Positions 1 through 10,124 of a DNA stretch of 64,000 nt are shown piece by piece; positions within the stretch are counted from its first letter, which is position 1; each line of letters begins with the position of its first letter. A program made the translations under genes and the position numbers. The notes beneath the pieces are model-generated. The model was not told where the DNA came from, did not search any database, and was given only the letters and a program-made list of their open reading frames with translations. This DNA comes from Actinomadura barringtoniae (lineage in GTDB: Bacteria; Actinomycetota; Actinomycetes; Streptosporangiales; Streptosporangiaceae), in the NCBI RefSeq assembly GCF_017573505.1, contig NZ_JAGEOJ010000004.1:372001-436000 (forward strand). The letters run 5' to 3'.

Positions 1-696
1 TGGGTGCGCATCAATCCGCTCGACGGACCGCACGCGCTGGCCGATCTCGCTGCCGTGATTCCAGCACGGCCCGGAGGCGTGATGCTGCCCAAGGCGCGCG
101 GCCGCCACGACGTGGAGACGCTGGACCACTACCTGTCGGCGCTGGAGGTGGCCGCCGGGACCGAACGGGGCGCGACGAAGGTCATCGTGCTGGTGACCGA
201 GACGGCCGAGGCCATGTTCACCACCGGCACCTACCAGGGCGCGCCCAGGGTGGTCGCCATGACCTGGGGCGCGGAGGACCTGGCCGACTCCGTGGGCGCC
301 AGCGCCAACCGCACACCCGACGGGAGTTATGGCTTCACGTACGAGCTGGCCAGGAGCCTGTGCCTGCTCGGCGCCGCCGCCGCAGGCGTGCTGCCCGTCG
401 AGACGATCCACGGCGACTTCCGTGACCTGGAGGGGCTGTGTGAGCGGGCCGCGAGGGTACGCCGTGACGGCTATCGCGGCATGCTCGCCATCCATCCCGA
501 CCAGGTCGAGGTGATCAACGCGGCGTTCACGCCCACCGCGCAGGAGCTGGCCGCCGCCCAGCAGATCGTCGACCTCTTCGCGGCCAACCCGGGCGCGGGC
601 ACGGTCGCCCACCACGGCGCCATGCTGGACCGCCCGCATCTCGCCCGCGCCCAGGCGCTCCTGGCGGCAGGAGGAACGCAGGGAGAGGGCACGTGA
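1..696 (+). CDS. CitE-like CoA-ester lyase (HpcH/HpaI family), 5' end outside window
   Basis: C-terminal 231 codons of a citrate lyase beta-subunit-like (CitE/HpcH/HpaI) TIM-barrel protein. The reading frame is open to base 1 and begins inside the conserved 'VRINP' strand, so the true start lies upstream. Family traits seen are VMLPKA, a VTETAEA acidic strand, 'TWGAEDLADSVGA' and the late 'AIHPDQVEVINAAF' segment. Such enzymes cleave or form C-C bonds of CoA thioesters, for example malyl- or citramalyl-CoA type substrates; the exact substrate cannot be told. Its stop overlaps the GTG start of the CoA transferase downstream by 4 bp, so the two are translationally coupled and probably act on the same acyl-CoA. 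Confidence 0.85.
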   Translation, partial: WVRINPLDGPHALADLAAVIPARPGGVMLPKARGRHDVETLDHYLSALEVAAGTERGATKVIVLVTETAEAMFTTGTYQGAPRVVAMTWGAEDLADSVGASANRTPDGSYGFTYELARSLCLLGAAAAGVLPVETIHGDFRDLEGLCERAARVRRDGYRGMLAIHPDQVEVINAAFTPTAQELAAAQQIVDLFAANPGAGTVAHHGAMLDRPHLARAQALLAAGGTQGEGT

Positions 697-1943
697 CGGT
701 CGATCTCCGGCCGTTCCTGCGGCCCGGCGACCGCATCGTGATCGGCCAGGCGTGCGGTGAGCCGACCACGCTGATCGAGGCGCTGATCGAGCAGGCACCT
801 GGCATCGGCGGGCTGTCGGCGTTCATCGCGACCAGCTTCTCCGGCCTCTTCACCCCGGCCGCAACGGACGCCTTCTCCCTCGCCAGCATGGGCGCCATCG
901 GAACGCTGCGGTCACTGGCCAAGGAGCACAGGCTCGGCGTGATCCCCTGCCATGTCAGCCAGGTCGGCCCGCTGATCGAGGCCGGGATCATCGGATGCGA
1001 CGTCGCGTTCGTCCAGGTCAGCCCGGCGGACGCGGAGGGGGACCACAGCTTCGGCCTCATCGGCGACCATGTGCGCGCGGCCACGGCGAAGGCGCGCGTC
1101 GTGATCGCCGAGGTGAACGACCAGGTCCCGTTCACCCCGGGCGAGTCCCTGCACGCGTCGGAGATCGACTGCGCCGTGCACGTGTCACGGCCGCCCGTCG
1201 AGGTGCCGCCCGCCAAGATCGGCGAGACGGACGAGGCCATCGCGCGGCACGCGGCCGACTACATCGAGGACGGTTCGGTGATCCAGACCGGGGTGGGCGC
1301 GGTTCCGGACGCCATCCTGCGCCTGCTGCACGACCGCGCGGATCTCGGCGTGCACTCCGGCATGCTGGGCGACGGCCTGGTCGATCTGGTCGAGGCGGGC
1401 GTCGTCACGAACGCACGCAAGAGCGTCGACCGGGGCGTCTCGATCACCGGCGCGCTGATCGGCACCCGGCGGCTGTACGCGTTCGCCGACCGCAATCCCG
1501 CGATCCGGCTGTGCCCGGCCGAGCACACCCACGACGCGGGCGTGCTCGCGCGGCTGGAACGGCTGGTGACCGTCAACTCGGCGATGGAGGTCGACCTCAC
1601 CGGCCAGGTGAACGCCGAGCAGAGCGGCCCGGTCTACGTCGGCGGCACCGGCGGCCAGGTGGACTTCGTCCGCGCGGGCGCCCGCTCGCCGGGCGGGCAC
1701 GGCATCATCGCGCTGCCCGCCACCGCCAAGGGCGGCACGATCAGCAGGATCGTGCCCGCGCTGTCGGGCCCGGTCACCACCGCGCGCACCGAGGTGGACG
1801 TGATCGTCACCGAGTTCGGCGCGGCCGAGCTCCGGGGCCGGACGCTCACCGACCGCGCCCGGCGCCTGGTCGCGATCGCGCACCCCGCCTTCCAGGAAGA
1901 CCTGGAGGAGGCGGCGTACGCGATCGAACGGCGAGGCTTCTAG
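693..1943 (+). CDS. Acetyl-CoA hydrolase / 4-hydroxybutyrate CoA-transferase family protein
   Basis: A 416-aa CoA transferase of the Cat1/ACH1/4-hydroxybutyrate CoA-transferase family. The C-terminal half is typical: 'GVGAVPDAIL', 'HSGMLGDGLVDL', 'VNSAMEVDLTGQVNAE' and 'GGTGGQVDFVRAG'. It would move CoA between short acyl groups through a glutamyl-CoA intermediate. Translation starts at a GTG that overlaps the stop of the CitE-like gene (GTGA), so the start is well supported. It converges on the aldehyde dehydrogenase, and the two TAG stop codons share the palindrome CTAG at 1940-1943. In context it probably removes or installs CoA on a chain-shortened acid. Donor and acceptor are unknown. 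Confidence 0.85.
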   Translation: MTVDLRPFLRPGDRIVIGQACGEPTTLIEALIEQAPGIGGLSAFIATSFSGLFTPAATDAFSLASMGAIGTLRSLAKEHRLGVIPCHVSQVGPLIEAGIIGCDVAFVQVSPADAEGDHSFGLIGDHVRAATAKARVVIAEVNDQVPFTPGESLHASEIDCAVHVSRPPVEVPPAKIGETDEAIARHAADYIEDGSVIQTGVGAVPDAILRLLHDRADLGVHSGMLGDGLVDLVEAGVVTNARKSVDRGVSITGALIGTRRLYAFADRNPAIRLCPAEHTHDAGVLARLERLVTVNSAMEVDLTGQVNAEQSGPVYVGGTGGQVDFVRAGARSPGGHGIIALPATAKGGTISRIVPALSGPVTTARTEVDVIVTEFGAAELRGRTLTDRARRLVAIAHPAFQEDLEEAAYAIERRGF

Positions 1944-3391
1944 GCCGAGTCCGGCACGTCCGCCACGTCCGGGGCGTAGCCGAGGACGCCCTTGATCTCC
2001 AGGTAGTCGTGGAACCCGAACTCGCCCCACTCGCGCCCGTTGCCGCTCTTCTTGTAGCCGCCGAACGGGCAGTCGAAGTCGAACGCCTCGTTGATGGCGA
2101 CCCACCCGGCCCGGATCCGGCTCGCGACGGCGCGCGCCTGCTCCAGGTCGGCGCCCGCCACGTATCCGGCGAGGCCGTACTCGGTGTCGTTGGCCAGCTC
2201 GATCGCGTGGTCCACGTCGTCGTAGCCGAGGATGGTCAGCACCGGCCCGAAGATCTCCTCGCGGGCGATCGTCATGTCGCCGGTGACGTCGGCGAAGACC
2301 GTGGGCCTGACGTAGTAGCCCTTCGCCAGGCCGTCCGGGCGTCCGGTGCCCCCGGCGACCAGCGTCGCGCCCTCGTCGATGCCCTGCTGGATCAGCCCCT
2401 GGATCTTGTCGAACTGGTCCTTGGCGACGACCGGGCCGATCACGACGTCGCCGTTCGGGTCGCCGACCGTCGTCTTGGCTGCGGCGTCCTTCGCGGCCTC
2501 GGCCGCCTCCGCCATCCGCGCTCGCGGCACCAGCATGCGCGAGGGCGCGCTGCACGTCTGGCCCGAGTTGCCCATCATGCTGGTGACGCCCTTGGCGACG
2601 TTCCCGGCGAAGTCCTCGTCGTCCAGGAGGATGTTCGGGCTCTTGCCGCCCAGTTCCTGGGTGACCCGCTTGACCGTGGGGGCGGCGTTCCTGGCGATCT
2701 CGACGCCGGCCCGCGTGGAGCCGGTGAACGAGATCATGTCGACGCCGGGGTGGGCGGACAGCGGCACGCCGACGCCCGGACCGTCGCCCTGGACGAGGTT
2801 GAACACCCCGGCGGGGACGCCCGCGGCCTCCAGGATCTCGGCGAAGATCTGCCCGGTGAACGGCGACCGCTCGGAGGGCTTCAGGACCATGGTGCAGCCG
2901 GTCGCCAGGGCGGGGAACACCTTCACGGCGATCTGGTTCATGGGCCAGTTCCACGGCGTGATCAGGCCGCAGACACCGATCGGCTCCTTGACCACCAGCG
3001 TCGCGCCGCGCTGCTCGGAGAACGCGTAGTCGCCGAGGACCTCGATCGCCTTGGCCAGGTGCCCGGCTCCGAGTCCGACCTGGAAGCCGCCCGCCAGCGA
3101 GGCGGGCGCGCCCATCTCCTCGGTCAGCGCGGCGGCGAGGTCGGCGGAACGCTTCCCGTATTCCTCCTGGATGTTCTGCAGGAGCTCGATCCGTTCCTTG
3201 ACTCCGGTCGCCGACCAGGCGGGGAACGCGCTCCGGGCAGCCGCGACCGCCTCGTCCACGTCTGCGGCCGACCCCATCGCCACCCTGCCGCAGACCCCCT
3301 CGGTCGCGGGGTTCACGATCTCCAGCGTCCTAGACTCCACCGGGTAGACCCACCGGCCGCCGATGTAGAACTTCGCGTACTCCCGCATCAC
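1940..3391 (-). CDS. Aldehyde dehydrogenase (NAD(P)+-dependent)
   Basis: A full-length 483-aa aldehyde dehydrogenase. Visible catalytic parts are Asn148 (PWNWP), Glu246 (QELGGKSP), the GSTRAG nucleotide-binding turn (224-229) and the nucleophile Cys280 (GNSGQTC). It would oxidise an aldehyde to the acid. The last gene of the seven-gene minus-strand operon, it starts at GTG 3391 (GTGA overlap with the stop of the ThDP enzyme); ATG 3388 is an alternative. A GGAGGG ribosome site lies 6 bp upstream of the GTG. An aldehyde product of the ThDP enzyme or of alcohol oxidation would be its natural substrate (inference from position). Confidence 0.92.
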   Translation of the reverse strand: MMREYAKFYIGGRWVYPVESRTLEIVNPATEGVCGRVAMGSAADVDEAVAAARSAFPAWSATGVKERIELLQNIQEEYGKRSADLAAALTEEMGAPASLAGGFQVGLGAGHLAKAIEVLGDYAFSEQRGATLVVKEPIGVCGLITPWNWPMNQIAVKVFPALATGCTMVLKPSERSPFTGQIFAEILEAAGVPAGVFNLVQGDGPGVGVPLSAHPGVDMISFTGSTRAGVEIARNAAPTVKRVTQELGGKSPNILLDDEDFAGNVAKGVTSMMGNSGQTCSAPSRMLVPRARMAEAAEAAKDAAAKTTVGDPNGDVVIGPVVAKDQFDKIQGLIQQGIDEGATLVAGGTGRPDGLAKGYYVRPTVFADVTGDMTIAREEIFGPVLTILGYDDVDHAIELANDTEYGLAGYVAGADLEQARAVASRIRAGWVAINEAFDFDCPFGGYKKSGNGREWGEFGFHDYLEIKGVLGYAPDVADVPDSA

Positions 3392-5100
3392 TGCATTCCC
3401 TCCGCGTACCAGGTCCGGAACTCGGCGTAGCTCGGCATTTCCTCGGAGTTGGCCTTGGGATCGACCGCCACGTGGACGACCCCGGGCTTCCCGCTGGAGT
3501 AGGCGCGTTTGATGGCGGGGGCGATGTCCTCGTCGCGCTCGACGTACTCACCGTGGCAGCCGAACCCCTCGGCGACCTTGTCCAGGCGCGTGTCCTTGCT
3601 CCAGTGCACGCCGGTCTCGCGCGAGCCCTGGCCGAAGGTGCGCTTGTAGACACCCACCTCCAGGCCCCAGGCATAGTCGACGCCGACGACGCACACGAGT
3701 GGGAGGCCGAGCCTCGCGGCCGTCTCCAGTTCGGCGATCTGGAACTGGAACGAGGAGTCGCCGGTGATCAGCATGACGGGACGCCGCCGCCCCTCGGCGA
3801 CCGAGGCCCCGATGGCGTACGGGAGTCCCGTGCCGAGGTGGCCGAAGTTCTGGTTCCACATCACGTCGTGCGGCTTGGCCTGCGAGTACGTCCAGCCGAA
3901 GATGGTCGTCGCGCCACCGTCGCGCACCATGATCCCGTCCGGCGGGAAGGCCTTCGTCGCCTCGACGATCAGCCGCGCGGGGTGCACCGGCGACATTCCC
4001 GACGGCGCGGTGCCGGCGAGCTCGGCGAGCCGTGCCGCGTCCTGCCTGATCCAGCCGTCCAGCTCCGGGGACGGCGTGCGCGGCGAGTCCGCCAGCGCCG
4101 CCACGAGCTGCGGCACGATCGCGCGCAGGTCGCCGACCAGGGGAACGTCCACCGGGCGGTTCACGCCGATCGCCTCGGGGTCCTGCTCGACGAGGATCCA
4201 GGTGCGTCCGGCCTCGTTCTCCAGCCAGTGCCGGCCGCGCCCGTAATGAACCGGCTCGCCGAGCTCGGTGCCGATGGCCAGGCACAGGTCGGACTTCACC
4301 ACCGCGTCCACCGCCGAGGGCGAGAAGCCGTACGGGAAGGTGCGGTCCTCAAGCCCCGGAATGTAGGAGGTGCCGCCGGACGTCTGGATGACCGGGCAGG
4401 CCATCGCGTCGGCGAGGGCCCTGACCTGCTCCCCCGCGCGGGCGGTGTGCACACCGTGGCCGGCGAGCAGGATCGGCTGCCGGGCCGCGGCGATGGCCGC
4501 GACGGCCTCGGCGATCCGGTCCGGCCCGGCCGTCTGGCCGACGAGGCGGTAACGCTCGGGCGGCAGCGGCTCCGGATCCGGAACGTCCAGCTCCTCCTGG
4601 ATCACGTGCGCGGGGTACTCGATGTAGACCGGACCGGGCGTTCCCGTGAGCGCCTTCCGCAGTCCCTCGCGGATGACCTCGTCGGTCTGGTCGGCGTACT
4701 CGATACTGGCGGTGTACTTCACCGACGGCTCGAACAGCCCGGACTGCTTGACGAACTGGATGCGCCCGCGGCGGACCCGCTGCTCGGTGATGCGGGCGCG
4801 CTGCCCGCCCAGGAAGATCACCGGCGAGTTCTCGACCTTGGCGCACATCATGGCGCCCGCGAGGTTGGCGACGCCGGGGCCGAGTGTGCCGATGCACACC
4901 GCGGCCTTGCCGGTCATGCGCGACACCGCCTCGGCCATGAAGCCCGCGGACTCCTCGTGATGCGGCGCGACGACGTTCCAGCCGCGCTCCTCGGCGAGAT
5001 GGAACATGTGCACGAAGTTCGGGTCGGGGATTCCGAAGATCGTGTTGATCCCCTCGGCCTCGAAGAGCCGCAGGATGCGTTCATAGACCTTGACGGGCAT
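3388..5100 (-). CDS. Thiamine-diphosphate-dependent enzyme (acetolactate synthase/benzaldehyde lyase-like)
   Basis: A 570-aa three-domain ThDP enzyme. The N-terminal Pyr domain holds the cofactor-activating Glu49 (HHEESAGFMAEA), the middle domain has the usual weak Rossmann fold (GHGVHTARAG), and the PP domain has the metal site. That site is atypical: GDS at 447-449 replaces GDG, and the usual Asn-Asn at the end of the motif reads Val474-Asp475. The enzyme would make or break a C-C bond next to a carbonyl (decarboxylase, lyase or carboligase). It lies 3 bp downstream of the SDR gene and overlaps the aldehyde dehydrogenase. An aldehyde-releasing lyase followed by its dehydrogenase is plausible, but the reaction is not known. 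Confidence 0.85.
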   Translation of the reverse strand: MPVKVYERILRLFEAEGINTIFGIPDPNFVHMFHLAEERGWNVVAPHHEESAGFMAEAVSRMTGKAAVCIGTLGPGVANLAGAMMCAKVENSPVIFLGGQRARITEQRVRRGRIQFVKQSGLFEPSVKYTASIEYADQTDEVIREGLRKALTGTPGPVYIEYPAHVIQEELDVPDPEPLPPERYRLVGQTAGPDRIAEAVAAIAAARQPILLAGHGVHTARAGEQVRALADAMACPVIQTSGGTSYIPGLEDRTFPYGFSPSAVDAVVKSDLCLAIGTELGEPVHYGRGRHWLENEAGRTWILVEQDPEAIGVNRPVDVPLVGDLRAIVPQLVAALADSPRTPSPELDGWIRQDAARLAELAGTAPSGMSPVHPARLIVEATKAFPPDGIMVRDGGATTIFGWTYSQAKPHDVMWNQNFGHLGTGLPYAIGASVAEGRRRPVMLITGDSSFQFQIAELETAARLGLPLVCVVGVDYAWGLEVGVYKRTFGQGSRETGVHWSKDTRLDKVAEGFGCHGEYVERDEDIAPAIKRAYSSGKPGVVHVAVDPKANSEEMPSYAEFRTWYAEGMQ

Positions 5101-5103
5101 GTC

Positions 5104-6029
5104 TCACTCCACCTTCTCCACCGCCATCGCGAAGCTCCTGCGGATGTGGTCGACGTGGGCCGACGGGACGACCGGCAGGACCCACGGGTCGCTCGTGTCG
5201 CGGATGGCGGCCAGCCGTTCGCCGACGTCCTCGACCGTCCATTCCGGCCGGTGGATCCCGGGGGCCTCGGCGACGAACGCCCGCGCCACCCGGCCCGCGA
5301 TCGCCACCAGCATCTCCCCCGTGATCGAGCAGGACTCGTGGGCGAGCCAGCCCACGACCGGCGCGGCCAGTTCCGGGCCCATCGGCGGGTACGCCGAGGT
5401 GTCGATGCCCTCGGCTATCCGCGTCACGGCCGCCGGGACGATCACGTTGCACTTCACCCCGTGCGCGGCCCCCTCCAGGGCGACGACGTTGGACAGCCCG
5501 ATCACACCCGCCTTGGCCATGCCGTAGTTGGCGACGCCATGGTTGCCGTACAGGCCGCCGATCGACGAGGTGAGGACGACGCGGCCGTAGCCCGCCTCGC
5601 GCATCGGCGGGAAGGCGGGCCGTACGACGTGGAAGGCGCCGCGCAGGTGCACGTCGAGGACGGCGTCGAAATCCTCGTAGGTCATCTCTGTCAGCGGCGC
5701 CGCGCGTACGATCCCGGCGTTGTGGATCAGGACGTCGATCCGGCCGTAGTGGTCGAGCGCGGCCTCGACGATCGCCCGCCCGCCCTCGGCCGTCGCCACC
5801 GACTCGGTACAGGCGACGGCCTCGCCGCCCGCCGCCGTGATCTCCCCGGCGACCTCGAAGGCCGGTGCGTCGTCGGCGCCGTTCCCGCGCAGGCTCCCGC
5901 CCGGATCGTTCACGACGACCTTGGCCCCCCGAGAGCCGAGCAGCAGCGCGTACGCGCGGCCGAGCCCCCGGCCCGCGCCGGTGATCACGGCGACCCGGTC
6001 GTCGAATCTGAGCCCGCTCATCGGCCCGC

Positions 6030-6033
<4 letters not shown>
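5104..6033 (-). CDS. SDR-family (3R)-hydroxyacyl-CoA dehydrogenase-like protein
   Basis: A 309-aa short-chain dehydrogenase. The nucleotide-binding GAGRGLG spans 19-25, the NNAG-equivalent reads HNAG (104-107), and the catalytic residues are Ser156/157, Tyr170 and Lys174 (YGMAK). The strand after the Rossmann motif, 'VVVNDPGGSLRGNG', is typical of the HSD17B4/MFE-2 type of 3-hydroxyacyl-CoA dehydrogenase, suggesting a beta-oxidation role. I chose ATG 6033 because it makes an ATGA overlap with the monooxygenase stop. A second in-frame ATG at 6021 arises from a 12-bp duplication, so the first residues read MSGPMSGL. The gene sits mid-operon. Confidence 0.85.
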
Positions 6034-7859
<1,826 letters not shown>

Positions 7860-7905
7860 GCGTCGTCCTCGTCCCTGTCCTCGTCGCTGTCGTCCCGCGG
7901 TCGGG

Positions 7906-9249
7906 TCAGGCGAGGTCGCGTGGGGCACCGGTCCCCATGTACCTGGCCAGGTTGTGGTGCAGGCTCGCGATGCTGCGTTCGCGGTACGGGTTGGGCTTCG
8001 GGCCGCTGAACCCCCTGGCCTTCATGCCTTTCTGCACGGCGGCCATGTTGGCGAAGTCCTGCGGGAGGACGGTGCGCCAGTCCGGGTCGTCCTCCGGCGT
8101 GAAGATCCATTCGGTCTCCGGCTCCTCGCCCTCCGGGAAGAGCTCGTACACCGCCGCCTCGAAGACGCACTTGTCGGGGTCGTAGCCGTACGGCCGGGCG
8201 CTGTAACAGAGCATGTTGTTCAGCGCGTGACCGATCTGGAAGTTGGGGAAGACCTGCCAGGCCGTGCCACTCTTTCCGACGATCTCGGGATCGACGGTCG
8301 GCCAGACCACGCCGCGTTCGGCGTCGTGCTCGCGGGCGGCGGTCAGCCAGTGCCTGAGCACCTGGTCGGCGGGCGTGCCCTCCGGCAGCTCGTCGACCAG
8401 CCGCTGCGCCGCCTCGACCAGAGTCCAGGTGGTGTTGGTGTTGGCGTTCTCCCAGGTGAAGTTCTGCAGGTCGGCGGTGGACACGCGCGGATCCGAGCCG
8501 GTACCGATCCGCAGCTTGGCCTTGTTCTCGTCCATGCCCTTGGGCGCGTCGTAACCGATGTTGCTGTGCTTGCCCTGCGCCTTCGCCCAGCCGAGGAACC
8601 CGCCGAACGGCATGAACTCCGGGTGGGTGTAGGGCACGTGATAGGTCTCCATGAACGCCTCGAGGGCGGTCTTCCAGTTGCAGTCGAAGACGAGCCAGCG
8701 GCGCCACCGGTAGCGCATGTTCTCCAGATGGAACGGGTCGAGCAGGGACGCGGCGGGCTCCAGGTAGTCGCGCAGCGGCTCGCAGCCGGGATCCATGTTG
8801 ATCCAGATCCAGCCGCCCCAGGTGTCGACGCGGACCTTCTTCAGCCCGGTGCTCTCGGCGGTCAGCCCGCACGGCCAGTCCTCGCGTTCGGGCACGTGGG
8901 TGCACTCGCCGTCGATGCTGTAGCGCCAGCCGTGGAAGCCGCAGACGAACTGGCGTCCGCGGCCGCGCGCGTCGTGCGCGCCCGGCGGGGTGTCGACCAG
9001 CCGCCGGCCCCGATGCGAGCAGACGTTGTAGTACGCGCGGATCGTGTCCGGCGCGGTCCGCACGACGATGACCGAGTCGTCGAGGATCTCGTAGGTGAGG
9101 AAGTCGCCGACCTTGGAGATCTCCTCGACCCGGCCGACCTGCTGCCAGACCTTCGCCCACAGCTTGTCGCGCTCGGCCCGCGCGTACTCCTCGGAGATGT
9201 AGGCCTCGACGCCGATCGTGAGCGGCCCGGCCAGTGGCTCTGTCGTCAT
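7906..9249 (-). CDS. Rieske non-haem iron oxygenase, alpha-subunit-like
   Basis: A 447-aa ring-hydroxylating oxygenase. The Rieske [2Fe-2S] ligands are clear: Cys77-x-His79 and Cys103-x2-His106 (CGFHGW). The catalytic domain shows 'NWK...E...YHVPYTH' with His204 and His209 as two of the mononuclear iron ligands. It would hydroxylate an alicyclic or aromatic substrate, with electrons from a ferredoxin and reductase. Neither partner nor a beta subunit is encoded nearby, so it is probably a KshA/oxygenase-only type served from elsewhere. It is transcribed between the SDR (29 bp upstream) and the monooxygenase (46 bp downstream). Confidence 0.9.
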   Translation of the reverse strand: MTTEPLAGPLTIGVEAYISEEYARAERDKLWAKVWQQVGRVEEISKVGDFLTYEILDDSVIVVRTAPDTIRAYYNVCSHRGRRLVDTPPGAHDARGRGRQFVCGFHGWRYSIDGECTHVPEREDWPCGLTAESTGLKKVRVDTWGGWIWINMDPGCEPLRDYLEPAASLLDPFHLENMRYRWRRWLVFDCNWKTALEAFMETYHVPYTHPEFMPFGGFLGWAKAQGKHSNIGYDAPKGMDENKAKLRIGTGSDPRVSTADLQNFTWENANTNTTWTLVEAAQRLVDELPEGTPADQVLRHWLTAAREHDAERGVVWPTVDPEIVGKSGTAWQVFPNFQIGHALNNMLCYSARPYGYDPDKCVFEAAVYELFPEGEEPETEWIFTPEDDPDWRTVLPQDFANMAAVQKGMKARGFSGPKPNPYRERSIASLHHNLARYMGTGAPRDLA

Positions 9250-9278
9250 GACGTACTCCTCTCAGCGCGTGCTGGCTG

Positions 9279-10124
9279 TCAGCGCGTGATGGCGGCGCGG
9301 AACGACTCGTCCTTGAGGAAGAGGGAGGTGTTGTCGGCGCCCAGGTGGGTCCACTTGAGGTTGAGGCCGCCGTCGACGAGCAGGGTCTGCCCGGTGACGT
9401 AGGTCGACAGGTCCGACAGCAGGAACAGGACGGCGCCCGCCTGCTCCTCGGGCCGCCCGCGGCGGCCCATGGCGATGGCCCGCCGGTCGCGTTCGGGATC
9501 CTCGTCTACGTAGGTGCCCGAGGCCGGGGTCTCGGTGACGCCGGGCGCGACGGCGTTCACCCGGATGCCGTCCTGGGCCAGCTCGACGGCCATCGTCCGG
9601 GTCGCCGCGACGAGCGCGGCTTTGGCGGTGCCGTACGCGATGTGCAGCGGGGCGGTGTTCATGCCGCTGATGGAGGAGATCGAGACGATCGAGCCGGGCC
9701 TGCGCCGCCAGGTGAGCTCGGCCGCCACGGCCTGGCTCATGAAGAACATCGTCTCGAGGTTCTGCGCGAACAGCGCCCGCCAGTCCTCCCTGGTCACTCG
9801 GGTCGAGCGCATCCAGGTCGCGGGCGCGGCACCGCCGGCGACGTTGACGAGCCCGTGCAGCTCACCGTCCGCGCGGGCCACCTCCTCCATCACCGCCGTG
9901 ATGCCCTCGTCGGTGGAGACGTCGGCGGCGACCGGCGTGACCCGCAGCCCCTCCGCCACCAGCGGTCCGATGTGCGTGTCGAGGTTGTCCTTGGAACGGC
10001 TGACCGCGAGCACGATCGCGCCCGCTCGGGCTGCCATGGTCGTCACCGCCGTTCCGATGCCGCCGCCGCCCGCGCCCGCGACGATGACGACGCGGTCGGT
10101 GAGCCCGAGGAAGTCCTCCGTCAT
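9279..10124 (-). CDS. SDR-family NAD(P)-dependent alcohol dehydrogenase
   Basis: A 281-aa classical SDR: GAGGGGIG at 17-24, NVAGG at 94-98, and catalytic Ser151, Tyr164 and Lys168 (YGTAK). The C-terminal 'GQTLLVDGGLNLKWTHLG' is the usual FabG-like end followed by a tail of about 20 residues. It would interconvert a secondary alcohol and a ketone, which would feed the Baeyer-Villiger enzyme (inference). The ATG overlaps the stop of the SMP-30-like gene (ATGA), which fixes the start. It is the second gene in the minus-strand operon. Confidence 0.87.
   Translation of the reverse strand: MTEDFLGLTDRVVIVAGAGGGGIGTAVTTMAARAGAIVLAVSRSKDNLDTHIGPLVAEGLRVTPVAADVSTDEGITAVMEEVARADGELHGLVNVAGGAAPATWMRSTRVTREDWRALFAQNLETMFFMSQAVAAELTWRRRPGSIVSISSISGMNTAPLHIAYGTAKAALVAATRTMAVELAQDGIRVNAVAPGVTETPASGTYVDEDPERDRRAIAMGRRGRPEEQAGAVLFLLSDLSTYVTGQTLLVDGGLNLKWTHLGADNTSLFLKDESFRAAITR

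Noticed and set aside
995..3430. 811-codon plus-strand frame across the CoA transferase and aldehyde dehydrogenase
   Set aside because: Arg/Gly/Pro-rich shadow of two well-supported genes on opposite strands.
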